Assembly: GCA_964563585.1 (NCBI GenBank)
Contig: CAZLXG010000064.1
Location: 1-11,921 of the forward strand
Reading direction: 5' to 3'
Source of the DNA: CAZLXG01 sp964563585
Lineage (GTDB): Bacteria > Bacteroidota > Bacteroidia > Flavobacteriales > Flavobacteriaceae
DNA: 11,921 nt
A program made the translations under genes and the position numbers. Positions 6,220-11,921 of the stretch are shown here, in pieces (position 1 is the first letter of the stretch; every line of letters begins with the position of its first letter). The notes beneath the pieces are model-generated. The model was not told where the DNA came from. It ran no database searches and worked only from the letters and a program-made list of their open reading frames with translations.

Positions 6220-6813
6220 TTGAATTATCCTCCAAAATATCATCTAGACCAAAATATAAATCACATGATTGAAGTGATTAAAACGTATCCGTTAGCCACC
6301 ATTATTTCTGTAAAAGACAACACGCCTTTTGTAACACATTTACCTTTAATTTATAATGAAAGTGGTAAATTAATTGGTCATATTGATCGATTTAATCCAC
6401 ACGCAGAATTATTACAAAACAGCAACGAAATAACTATTATATTTTCTGGACCACAATGTTATATTTCACCAAGTATTTATACAACCACACAATTACCTAC
6501 TTGGAATTATATAAAAGTGCATTTAAAAGGTAAGGTTACAGTTATTGAAAATGAAAAAACTATTAAACAAAGTTTGGTAGATATGGCTGAATTCTTAGAG
6601 CAACCCGACTATAAATACGAACTTAAAATAGATAACCCAAGAATGCATGGTTTAATAAATTACATAAAGGGTTTTGAAATTGAAATCACTAATTGGGAAG
6701 GTAAATTTAAACTTTCGCAAGATAAAAAACCAAAGGATATTGCGAATGCTAGAACGGAATTAATTAAAGCAAACCAACAAAGTATTGAGTCCTTTCTAGA
6801 AAAAGTATTCTAG
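6220..6813 (+). CDS. PaiB-like FMN-binding protein (putative negative transcriptional regulator)
   Basis: The 197 residues match the PaiB family, a split-barrel flavin-reductase-like fold. Recognisable family segments in order are NYPPKYH at the start, ATIISV (26-31), THLPLIY (39-45), GHIDRFNPHAEL (53-64), FSGPQCYISPSIY (75-87), PTWNYIKVHLKG (93-104) and KGFEIEITNWEGKFKLSQ near the end. B. subtilis PaiB is named as a repressor of sporulation and protease genes; its role in a non-sporulating flavobacterium is unknown, and flavin or heme binding is the safer statement. The start is TTG at 6220: an in-frame TAG at 6211 blocks anything further upstream, and the first ATG (6265) would remove the conserved N-terminus. 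No paiA-like acetyltransferase gene is adjacent. Confidence 0.88.
   Translation: MNYPPKYHLDQNINHMIEVIKTYPLATIISVKDNTPFVTHLPLIYNESGKLIGHIDRFNPHAELLQNSNEITIIFSGPQCYISPSIYTTTQLPTWNYIKVHLKGKVTVIENEKTIKQSLVDMAEFLEQPDYKYELKIDNPRMHGLINYIKGFEIEITNWEGKFKLSQDKKPKDIANARTELIKANQQSIESFLEKVF
6796..6813 (+). terminator. Weak hairpin plus T-rich tract at the end of the PaiB-like gene
   Basis: CTAGAA (6796-6801) and TTCTAG (6808-6813) pair around AAAGTA, and TTTATTTTTT follows within two bases. The stem is short and AT-rich and includes the stop codon itself. With one base between this stop and the convergent polyprenyl synthase stop, any terminator here must lie within coding sequence. Confidence 0.35.
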
Positions 6814-6814
6814 T

Positions 6815-7792
6815 TTATTTTTTCCTATCAATCACATAATTCACCATAAGTTCTAGTGAATTTTTATATTCTGAATCTGGATATGTATGAAGTATTTGTA
6901 AAGCTTCTTTTTGAAATTGTTTCATCTTTTGAACCGCATAATCTAAACCTTTATTATTCTTTACAAAAGCAATGACTTCTTTTACTCGCTTAGCGTCTTT
7001 ATTATGATTTTTTATAGAATTAATTAACCATCTTTTCTCTTTTTTTGAAACTTGATTAAGCACATAAATTAAAGGTAAAGTCATTTTTTGTTCTTTAATA
7101 TCAATACCTGTAGGCTTCCCTATTTGTGCATCGCCATAATCGAATAAATCATCTTTAATTTGAAATGCCATCCCTATAAGTTCTCCAAACTTCCGCATAG
7201 TTTCAACATCGTGCGATTCTGGTTTTACTGAAGCTGCACCTAAACTACAACATGCAGCAATTAATGTTGCCGTTTTTTGGCGAATAATTTCATAATAAAC
7301 CTCTTCTGTAATATCTAATTTTCTAGCTTTTTCAATTTGAAGTAATTCGCCTTCACTCATTTCACGAACAGCTATAGAAATAATCTTAAGCAAATCGAAA
7401 TCGCCATTATCTATAGATAACAACAACCCTTTTGATAATAAATAATCACCTATTAAAACTGCTATTTTATTTTTCCAAAGTGCATTTACAGAGAAAAATC
7501 CACGACGACGGTTACTGTCATCTACAACATCATCATGTACCAAAGTTGCTGTATGGATAAGTTCTATAACTGATGCACCACGATAGGTACGTTCGCTTAT
7601 TTCACCATTAGACACCATTTTCGAAACCAAAAACACAAACATAGGCCGCATTTGTTTGCCTTTACGGTTTACTATATAGTGTGTGATTCTATTAAGCAAC
7701 GCGACTTTACTAGCCATAGAGAGTTGAAACTTTTGTTCGAAAAGTTCCATTTCGTAAGCTATCGGTTGTTTTATTTGTTCTACTATTTTCAT
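6815..7792 (-). CDS. Long-chain polyprenyl diphosphate synthase (IspB/HepT-like)
   Basis: A 325-residue all-trans prenyltransferase that condenses isopentenyl diphosphate onto an allylic primer. The first Asp-rich motif is DDVVD (87-91) followed by SNRRRG; the second is DDLFD (214-218) in MAFQIKDDLFDYG. GKQMRP (45-50) provides the conserved Lys/Arg that bind IPP diphosphate. The residue five places before the first motif is small (Ala82), with no aromatic stop just upstream, which fits a long product. Flavobacteriaceae typically use menaquinone-6, so a hexaprenyl product for the quinone tail is a reasonable inference but not read from the sequence. Length and motifs are complete. The gene has its own -7 box and converges on the PaiB-like gene. 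Confidence 0.93.
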   Translation of the reverse strand: MKIVEQIKQPIAYEMELFEQKFQLSMASKVALLNRITHYIVNRKGKQMRPMFVFLVSKMVSNGEISERTYRGASVIELIHTATLVHDDVVDDSNRRRGFFSVNALWKNKIAVLIGDYLLSKGLLLSIDNGDFDLLKIISIAVREMSEGELLQIEKARKLDITEEVYYEIIRQKTATLIAACCSLGAASVKPESHDVETMRKFGELIGMAFQIKDDLFDYGDAQIGKPTGIDIKEQKMTLPLIYVLNQVSKKEKRWLINSIKNHNKDAKRVKEVIAFVKNNKGLDYAVQKMKQFQKEALQILHTYPDSEYKNSLELMVNYVIDRKK

Positions 7793-7801
7793 TTAAGATA
7801 T

Positions 7802-7809
7802 CAAAGATA
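7802..7809 (-). promoter_or_regulatory. Bacteroidota -7 box upstream of polyprenyl synthase
   Basis: TATCTTTG on the minus strand matches TAnnTTTG exactly and ends nine bases before the ATG at 7792. No TTG is found 19-21 bases further upstream, where the sequence is T-rich, so only half the promoter is recognisable. Confidence 0.5.
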
Positions 7810-7858
7810 CTGATTCAAATTAATTCTATAAAAAACTTTATTATCATTTGATAAGTGA

Positions 7859-7878
7859 ATTCTCGCCTTCGCGAGAAT
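7859..7878. repeat. Perfect 8-bp palindrome with CTTC loop (REP-like)
   Basis: ATTCTCGC (7859-7866) and GCGAGAAT (7871-7878) pair perfectly around CTTC, followed by GAC. This form, an ATTCnCGC arm facing GCGnGAAT then GAC, resembles a short palindrome I recall as scattered in many bacterial intergenic regions. No T-run follows on the minus strand, so it is more likely a dispersed repeat or mRNA-end hairpin than a terminator. The hairpin interior of repeat copy B (9045-9070) looks like a decayed version of it. Confidence 0.65.
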
Positions 7879-7891
7879 GACAATTTTAACG

Positions 7892-7917
7892 AAAACCACG
7901 ATAAAACAACATCGCGG
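7892..7917 (-). terminator. Probable intrinsic terminator of rlmN
   Basis: Transcribed on the minus strand just past the rlmN stop, CCGCGAT (7917-7911) pairs with ATCGTGG (7902-7896), with one G-U wobble and an 8-base loop. TTTT (7895-7892) and a further U-rich stretch follow directly. Position and form fit a rho-independent terminator, though the U-run is short. Confidence 0.6.
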
Positions 7918-7925
7918 AATTACTC

Positions 7926-8963
7926 TTAGCTTTTATTTGCTAATTGTCCGCAAGCAGCATCAATATCTTTACCTCTACTGCGGCGTACATTAACTACTAT
8001 TCTATTTTTTTCTAAGGAATTAATATAATTTTCTAAAGCTTCATTTGTAGCTTGCTGAAACTCACCATCATCAATTGGATTATATTCTATAATATTTACT
8101 TTACAAGGCACATATTTACAAAACTGAACTAAAGCATCAATATCTTTTTGAGTGTCGTTTATACCATTCCAAATTACGTATTCGTAGCTAATTTTACGAT
8201 TTATTTTAGCATACCAATATTCTAAGGATTCTTTTAAATCTTTTAAAGGAAAGGTTTTATTAAAGGGCATAATGGAAGTTCTAACTTCATCAATAGCGGA
8301 ATGTAAAGACACAGCTAAATTAAATTTAACATCGTCATCTGCCATTTTTTTAATTATCTTAGGAACACCAGATGTTGAAACTGTAATTCGCTTTGGAGAC
8401 ATCCCTAAACCTTCGGGTGATGTTATTTTATCTATGGCTTTAATAACATTATTATAATTCATCAACGGTTCTCCCATACCCATAAATACAATATTACTTA
8501 ATGGACGATTGTAATACAATTTGCTTTCGCTATTAATAGCTACTACTTGGTCGTAAATTTCGTCTGGGTTTAAATTACGCATACGTTTTAATCGCGCTGT
8601 TGCACAAAACCTACAATCTAAACTGCACCCTACTTGACTAGACACACAAGCTGTAGTTCGAGTTGCGGTTGGTATTAATACCGATTCTACTATTAAACCA
8701 TCATGTAAACGTACTGCATTTTTTACGGTACCATCACTACTACGTTGCATAGTATCGACCTTAATATGATTGATTACAAAGTTATCTTCTAACATTTGAC
8801 GTGTTTCTTTCGAAACATTAGTCATGTCATCAAAAGTGTGTGCAGATTTTCTCCAAAGCCATTCATAAACTTGATTTCCTCGAAAAGCTTTATCACCTTG
8901 TTTAACAAAGAATTCTCGTAGCTGCTCTTTTGTTAATGCTCGTATGTCTTTTTTGTTTGCCAT
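7926..8963 (-). CDS. rlmN: RlmN dual-specificity 23S rRNA/tRNA C2-adenosine methyltransferase
   Basis: A 345-residue radical-SAM enzyme that methylates C2 of A2503 in 23S rRNA and A37 of some tRNAs. The CxxxCxxC cluster motif is CSLDCRFC (Cys113, 117, 120), binding the 4Fe-4S centre. The two mechanistic cysteines are Cys106 (ACVSSQ) and the methyl-carrying Cys338 (DAACGQL). GMGEPLMNY (162-170) is the conserved SAM-binding GEP-type motif. The N-terminal KAFRGNQVYEWLW segment is the family's RNA-binding accessory domain. The frame extends 14 codons upstream to a TTG at 9005, but those codons contain a good -7 box, so the ATG at 8963 (MANKKDIRAL) is chosen. RlmN is preferred over Cfr because there is no resistance context and the wording is that of a housekeeping RlmN. 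Confidence 0.96.
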   Translation of the reverse strand: MANKKDIRALTKEQLREFFVKQGDKAFRGNQVYEWLWRKSAHTFDDMTNVSKETRQMLEDNFVINHIKVDTMQRSSDGTVKNAVRLHDGLIVESVLIPTATRTTACVSSQVGCSLDCRFCATARLKRMRNLNPDEIYDQVVAINSESKLYYNRPLSNIVFMGMGEPLMNYNNVIKAIDKITSPEGLGMSPKRITVSTSGVPKIIKKMADDDVKFNLAVSLHSAIDEVRTSIMPFNKTFPLKDLKESLEYWYAKINRKISYEYVIWNGINDTQKDIDALVQFCKYVPCKVNIIEYNPIDDGEFQQATNEALENYINSLEKNRIVVNVRRSRGKDIDAACGQLANKS

Positions 8964-8976
8964 ATATAAAGTGATG

Positions 8977-9005
8977 CAAAAATATAATAAATTAAATGAT
9001 TGCAA
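8977..9005 (-). promoter_or_regulatory. Probable rlmN promoter
   Basis: On the minus strand TTG (9003-9005) is followed after 18 bases by TATTTTTG (8977-8984), an exact TAnnTTTG box ending 13 bases before the ATG at 8963. The spacer is one base shorter than the usual 19-21. Repeat copy B begins only two bases upstream of the TTG. Confidence 0.55.
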
Positions 9006-9006
9006 T

Positions 9007-9097
9007 GCATTAGGGATTGAGGCATTTGTTGAAGCTCTTTTCTGTTATTCTCTGCTTTTGCAAGAATAACAGAAAAAGCGACTGCCCAAAGCTCGAC
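9007..9097 (+). repeat. Hairpin repeat family, copy B
   Basis: It opens with GCATTAGGGATT and ends AAAGCTCGAC, like copies A and C. With copy A it also shares TTGTTGAAGCTCTTTT before the hairpin and GCGACTGCCCAAAGC after it. The central stem is 14 bp and perfect: TTTTCTGTTATTCT (9038-9051) with AGAATAACAGAAAA (9063-9076); TGC/GCA adds three pairs around a TTTT loop. GTTGA (9028-9032) can pair with TCGAC (9093-9097), including a G-U, closing an outer stem. The arm sequence differs from copy A but pairing is kept. It lies antisense to rlmN, between the queA terminator and the rlmN promoter. Confidence 0.75.
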
Positions 9098-9137
9098 ATT
9101 TTTCAGGTAAAATGGTATACCCAAATGTTTATAAAAT

Positions 9138-9160
9138 AAAAAAACCTTGTTAAAACAAGG
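9138..9160 (-). terminator. Intrinsic terminator of queA
   Basis: On the minus strand CCTTGT and ACAAGG pair around TTTA (arms 9155-9160 and 9145-9150), followed at once by seven T residues and then ATTTTAT. AAAA upstream of the stem can pair with the first T residues. It starts 12 bases past the queA stop and is the clearest terminator in the window, separating mazG-aroA-queA from rlmN. Confidence 0.85.
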
Positions 9161-9172
9161 CTTTTAAAAAGT

Positions 9173-10222
9173 TTATATAATTAACATGGCATCACCATAA
9201 CTATAAAATTTGTACTTTTCTTTTATAGCCTCTTGATAGGCTTCTTTAACGAAGTCGTATCCTGCAAAAGCAGATGCCATCATTAACAATGTTGATTTTG
9301 GTGTATGAAAATTAGTAATCATGCAATTGGCGATACTAAATTCATAAGGTGGAAAAATAAATTTGTTAGTCCAACCATCTATTTCGTTTAACTTCCCACT
9401 TGTAGACACAGCACTTTCAATAGCTCGCATTGCTGTTGTACCTACGGCACAGATTCGTTTTTTATTTTTTAATGCTGTATTTACAATTGCTGCTGTTTTC
9501 TCATCAATCATTAATTCTTCGCTGTCCATTTTATGTTTAGAAAGATCCTCTACTTCAACTGAGTTAAAAGTTCCTAAACCAACATGTAACGTTACTTCTG
9601 CAAAGTTTATACCTTTTATTTCTAATCGTTTTAATAGATGCTTTGAAAAGTGCAAGCCTGCTGTTGGCGCTGCTACTGCTCCTTCATTCTTCGCAAAAAT
9701 GGTTTGATAGCGCTCTTCATCAGATGGCTCTACATCTCTTTTTATGTATTTTGGAAGTGGTGTTTCTCCTAATTCGGTTAATTTTCTACGAAATTCTTTA
9801 TAAGGTCCATCGTAAAGGAAACGTAATGTACGTCCTCTTGATGTCGTGTTATCAATAACCTCAGCTACTAATGTATCATCATCACCAAAATATAGTTTAT
9901 TACCTATTCTTATTTTACGTGCAGGATCAACCAAAACATCCCAAAGGCGTTGTTCTTCATTTAATTCCCTTAATAAAAATACTTCTATCCTAGCGCCTGT
10001 TTTTTCTTTATTACCAAATAATCTAGCTGGAAACACCTTAGTATTATTAAGCACCAAAACATCATCCTCATCAAAATAATTAATAATGTCTTTAAATTGT
10101 TTGTGTTCTATAGTCTGTTTTTCTCTATTTAAAACCATTAAGCGAGATTCATCTCTATGTTCTGAGGGATATTCTGCTAATAATTCTTCTGGTAATTCAA
10201 AGCCAAAGTGTGATAATTTCAT
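9173..10222 (-). CDS. queA: S-adenosylmethionine:tRNA ribosyltransferase-isomerase QueA
   Basis: A 349-residue enzyme of normal length. It transfers and rearranges the ribosyl part of SAM onto 7-aminomethyl-7-deazaguanine at position 34 of tRNAs (Asp, Asn, His, Tyr), giving epoxyqueuosine. Family segments seen in order: FELPEELLAEYP (8-19), RLMVLNR (27-33), VLVLNNTKVFPARL (55-68), YQTIFAKNEGAVAAPTAGLH (172-191), TLHVGLGTF (211-219), VGTTAMRAIES (260-270), FPPYEF (290-295), TNFHTPKSTLLMMASAFAG (303-321) and the terminal YSYGDAML. All are intact. No other queuosine genes are in the window. A full promoter match lies upstream and a strong terminator downstream, so it can be transcribed separately from aroA. 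Confidence 0.97.
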   Translation of the reverse strand: MKLSHFGFELPEELLAEYPSEHRDESRLMVLNREKQTIEHKQFKDIINYFDEDDVLVLNNTKVFPARLFGNKEKTGARIEVFLLRELNEEQRLWDVLVDPARKIRIGNKLYFGDDDTLVAEVIDNTTSRGRTLRFLYDGPYKEFRRKLTELGETPLPKYIKRDVEPSDEERYQTIFAKNEGAVAAPTAGLHFSKHLLKRLEIKGINFAEVTLHVGLGTFNSVEVEDLSKHKMDSEELMIDEKTAAIVNTALKNKKRICAVGTTAMRAIESAVSTSGKLNEIDGWTNKFIFPPYEFSIANCMITNFHTPKSTLLMMASAFAGYDFVKEAYQEAIKEKYKFYSYGDAMLII

Positions 10223-10248
10223 ATGGATATTTAATTTTATAAAGGTTG

Positions 10249-10280
10249 CAAATATACAATCTGAAAATAGGCCTTGTCAA
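10249..10280 (-). promoter_or_regulatory. Probable queA promoter
   Basis: On the minus strand TTG (10278-10280) is followed after 21 bases by TATATTTG (10249-10256), an exact match to the Bacteroidota -33/-7 pattern. The box ends 26 bases before the queA ATG, leaving a short leader. It sits in the 73-base gap after the aroA stop. Confidence 0.65.
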
Positions 10281-10295
10281 GTATTTAGATGATTA

Positions 10296-11522
10296 TTATT
10301 CAGATATTTTAAATCCAATAGATTTTAAGTCATCCCAAAAGGTTGGATATGATTTTGAAACCACCTTAGCATTTTCAATAATTAATGTTGTTTTTAATGC
10401 TAATGGAGCAAACGCCATTGCCATTCTGTGATCGTTATAAGTAGCTATTGAAACATTATTATTTATTTTTTTTGTTTCATGTAGATACAACGCGTTATTA
10501 GTTATATCAACCTTACCTCCTAATTTTTCCATTTCAGTTTTTAAGGCTACTAACCTATCTGTTTCTTTTATTTTTAATGTATGAAGACCTGTTAAATCGC
10601 AAGTTATTCCCAACGCAAAACAAGTTACTGCTATAGTTTGAGCTATATCTGGAGCATTTACAAGGTTATAATTAAATGACGAAAGGCTAATGGTTTCTTT
10701 CTTTAATGTAACGGTATTGTCATTAAAAACCGTACTAACTCCAAAGTGTTTATAAATTTCAACTAGGACAGAATCACCTTGTAATGAGTTTTCTTTATAT
10801 GATGACAATGTGATTTCTGTTCCAATTTCACATAGTGCAACAATACTAAAATAATAGGATGCCGAAGACCAATCAGATTCTACTGTTAAGGTTTTAGATT
10901 GGAGATTTTGGGTTTTGGGTTTTACTGTAATGACATTATCTATAAAAGATGATTCTACCCCTATTTCATCTAATAAACTCAAAGTCATTTTTATATATGG
11001 AACAGATGTTATATCGCCTTCAAGTGATAATTCTAAACCATTTTCTAGTTTTGAAGCTATTAATAATAGACCTGAAATATACTGACTACTTACATTTGCT
11101 TTTAACCTCGCTTTGCTTTTAGTAAGTTTCTTTCCTTTTATTTTTATTGGCGGGAATCCTTGATTATCTTCATAACTAATATCTGCTCCTAATTCTTGCA
11201 ATGCTTCAACCAAAATTTGTATTGGTCGTTCTTTCATTCTTTTAGAACCTGTAAGGATTACTTCTCTTCCATCTTGTACCGCGAAAAATGCGGTTAAAAA
11301 TCGCATTGCAGTTCCCGCATGATGGATATCTACAACATTTGATGTTGAAGACAATGCATTCGTCATTAATTGACTATCATCAGAATTTGAAATGTTTTTT
11401 AAACTAATTTCTGGATATAAAGCTTGTAGCAATAATAACCTATTTGATTCGCTTTTAGAACCTGTTATTATTACTTCTGATTTTTGATTAACAATTTTTG
11501 ATTTGTGAAGTGTAATATGCAT
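10296..11522 (-). CDS. aroA: 3-phosphoshikimate 1-carboxyvinyltransferase (EPSP synthase)
   Basis: A 408-residue enzyme of the shikimate pathway that joins phosphoenolpyruvate to shikimate-3-phosphate on the way to chorismate. Motifs: GSKSESNRLL (21-30) with Lys23, Ser24 and Arg28; AGTAMRF (69-75); SSQYISG (145-151); DWSSASYY (217-224); APDIAQT (290-296) with the catalytic Asp292; KETDRL (319-324); NDHRMAMA (363-370); and Lys390 in VVSKSYPTF. The position equal to Pro101 of E. coli AroA is Phe75, which I recall as normal in Bacteroidota. Protein length is slightly short of the usual 420-430. The frame also allows TTG at 11528, two codons earlier, but the ATG at 11522 (MHITLHKSK) fits the family start. 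It lies 34 bases after the mazG-like stop. Confidence 0.95.
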   Translation of the reverse strand: MHITLHKSKIVNQKSEVIITGSKSESNRLLLLQALYPEISLKNISNSDDSQLMTNALSSTSNVVDIHHAGTAMRFLTAFFAVQDGREVILTGSKRMKERPIQILVEALQELGADISYEDNQGFPPIKIKGKKLTKSKARLKANVSSQYISGLLLIASKLENGLELSLEGDITSVPYIKMTLSLLDEIGVESSFIDNVITVKPKTQNLQSKTLTVESDWSSASYYFSIVALCEIGTEITLSSYKENSLQGDSVLVEIYKHFGVSTVFNDNTVTLKKETISLSSFNYNLVNAPDIAQTIAVTCFALGITCDLTGLHTLKIKETDRLVALKTEMEKLGGKVDITNNALYLHETKKINNNVSIATYNDHRMAMAFAPLALKTTLIIENAKVVSKSYPTFWDDLKSIGFKISE

Positions 11523-11551
11523 ACTCAATAAATTCCTTTTTAAAGAAGTTG

Positions 11552-11559
11552 CAAATTTA
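11552..11559 (-). promoter_or_regulatory. -7 box of aroA overlapping the stop of the mazG-like gene
   Basis: TAAATTTG on the minus strand is an exact TAnnTTTG match, 29 bases before the aroA ATG. Its first three bases are the TAA stop codon of the upstream gene. No TTG is seen at the right distance upstream, so strength is uncertain; aroA may rely partly on read-through. Confidence 0.45.
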
Positions 11560-11883
11560 CTTTAATTTTTCGTTATTATGATGTCTATCGTGGTCACGTT
11601 TAGCTTTTTTATCCATCCTCTTATCAAAAGCTTTCTGTAAATCTACTCCTGTTTGGTTAGCTAAACAAAGCACTACAAATAATACATCGGCTAATTCTTC
11701 ACTAAGGTTTTTATCTTTATCACTTTCTTTTTCACTTTGCTCGCCATAACGACGCGCAATAATACGTGCTACCTCACCAACTTCTTCTGTAAGTTGTGCC
11801 ATATTGGTAAGCTCATTAAAATACCTTACTCCGTGTTCGTTAATCCAATCATCAACTTCTTTCTGTGCGTTTTTAATATCCAT
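11557..11883 (-). CDS. MazG-like nucleotide pyrophosphohydrolase
   Basis: A 108-residue all-alpha NTP pyrophosphatase of the single-domain MazG-like type. The metal-binding signature is complete: EEVGE (33-37), then EELAD (62-66), giving EExxE followed by ExxD. Such enzymes cleave NTPs or dNTPs to the monophosphate and pyrophosphate, cleaning the nucleotide pool; the preferred substrate cannot be read from the sequence. The C-terminus is rich in Lys, Asp and His (about 88-108) and probably flexible. The length is usual for the short B. subtilis YpjD-like group rather than the two-domain E. coli MazG. Its TAA forms the start of the aroA -7 box. The ATG directly abuts a possible stop of an upstream frame. 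Confidence 0.9.
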   Translation of the reverse strand: MDIKNAQKEVDDWINEHGVRYFNELTNMAQLTEEVGEVARIIARRYGEQSEKESDKDKNLSEELADVLFVVLCLANQTGVDLQKAFDKRMDKKAKRDHDRHHNNEKLK

Positions 11884-11921
11884 TTAAGATTTAGTTAATA
11901 CTATTTGTTCATTCTCTTTTT
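11884..11921 (-). CDS. Possible 3' end of an upstream gene (window edge)
   Basis: On the minus strand one frame is open from the window edge for 11 codons (KENEQIVLTKS) and stops with TAA immediately before the mazG-like ATG, the same zero-gap arrangement seen between radC and the deacetylase-like gene. The stretch is too short to identify. It may equally be plain leader sequence. Confidence 0.2.
   Translation of the reverse strand, partial: KENEQIVLTKS

Noticed and set aside
8964..9005. 14-codon upstream extension of RlmN from a TTG
   Set aside because: It contains an exact -7 promoter box, so it is probably largely untranscribed, and the ATG at 8963 fits the family start.
8933..9124. 63-codon minus-strand frame across the rlmN start and repeat copy B
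   Set aside because: Out of frame with rlmN, runs through a repeat hairpin and encodes no recognisable protein.
9363..10431. Plus-strand open frames opposite queA and the aroA end
   Set aside because: They are antisense shadows of well-identified genes with Ser/Leu-rich compositions and no recognisable domains.
1..11921. CRISPR array, tRNA, rRNA, insertion sequence, toxin-antitoxin or defence system
   Set aside because: No regularly spaced repeats, clover-leaf candidates, transposase or nuclease domains seen; radC alone is not evidence of a mobile island, since its neighbours are core genes of similar composition.

Overview
This AT-rich, gene-dense window carries only chromosomal housekeeping genes. 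It looks like a member of the Bacteroidota, most likely family Flavobacteriaceae. The signs are: several upstream regions carry the Bacteroidota -7 promoter box TAnnTTTG; Shine-Dalgarno sequences are largely absent; the secreted protein has a signal peptide ending in FSQ; and the gene neighbourhoods (rlmB / rhomboid / rarA, and mazG-like / aroA / queA / rlmN / polyprenyl synthetase) are ones I associate with marine flavobacteria. The family call is inference from memory; no search was run.

Left part (1-2600): the 3' end of rlmB (+) runs into a convergent rhomboid protease gene (-), the two stop codons overlapping by four bases. Then come a repeat-rich spacer and rarA (+). The longest rarA reading frame starts inside a repeat hairpin, so the real start is placed at 1224.

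Middle (2600-6160): four minus-strand genes, transcribed from right to left, are radC, a polysaccharide-deacetylase-like protein, a YjjG-type HAD nucleotidase and a secreted protein of unknown function. The first three are packed with 0 and 3 bases between them and look translationally coupled. The deacetylase-like protein seems to lack residues expected for metal binding.

Right of centre (6160-7930): a PaiB-like flavin-binding protein (+, TTG start) diverges from radC and converges on a long-chain polyprenyl diphosphate synthase (-), probably the one that makes the menaquinone side chain.

Right part (7926-11921): minus-strand mazG-like, aroA and queA end at a clear intrinsic terminator. rlmN follows with its own promoter. 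RlmN, QueA and RlmB all modify rRNA or tRNA, so translation-related RNA modification is a theme, beside chorismate synthesis (AroA) and nucleotide-pool housekeeping (MazG-like, YjjG-like).

I see no CRISPR array, tRNA or rRNA gene, complete transposon or defence system. The most interesting structure is intergenic: three diverged copies of one hairpin repeat (1070-1167, 2521-2586 on minus, 9007-9097). Their outer blocks are conserved, while the hairpin arms differ in sequence yet still pair. No stretch over about 220 bases lacks a gene.
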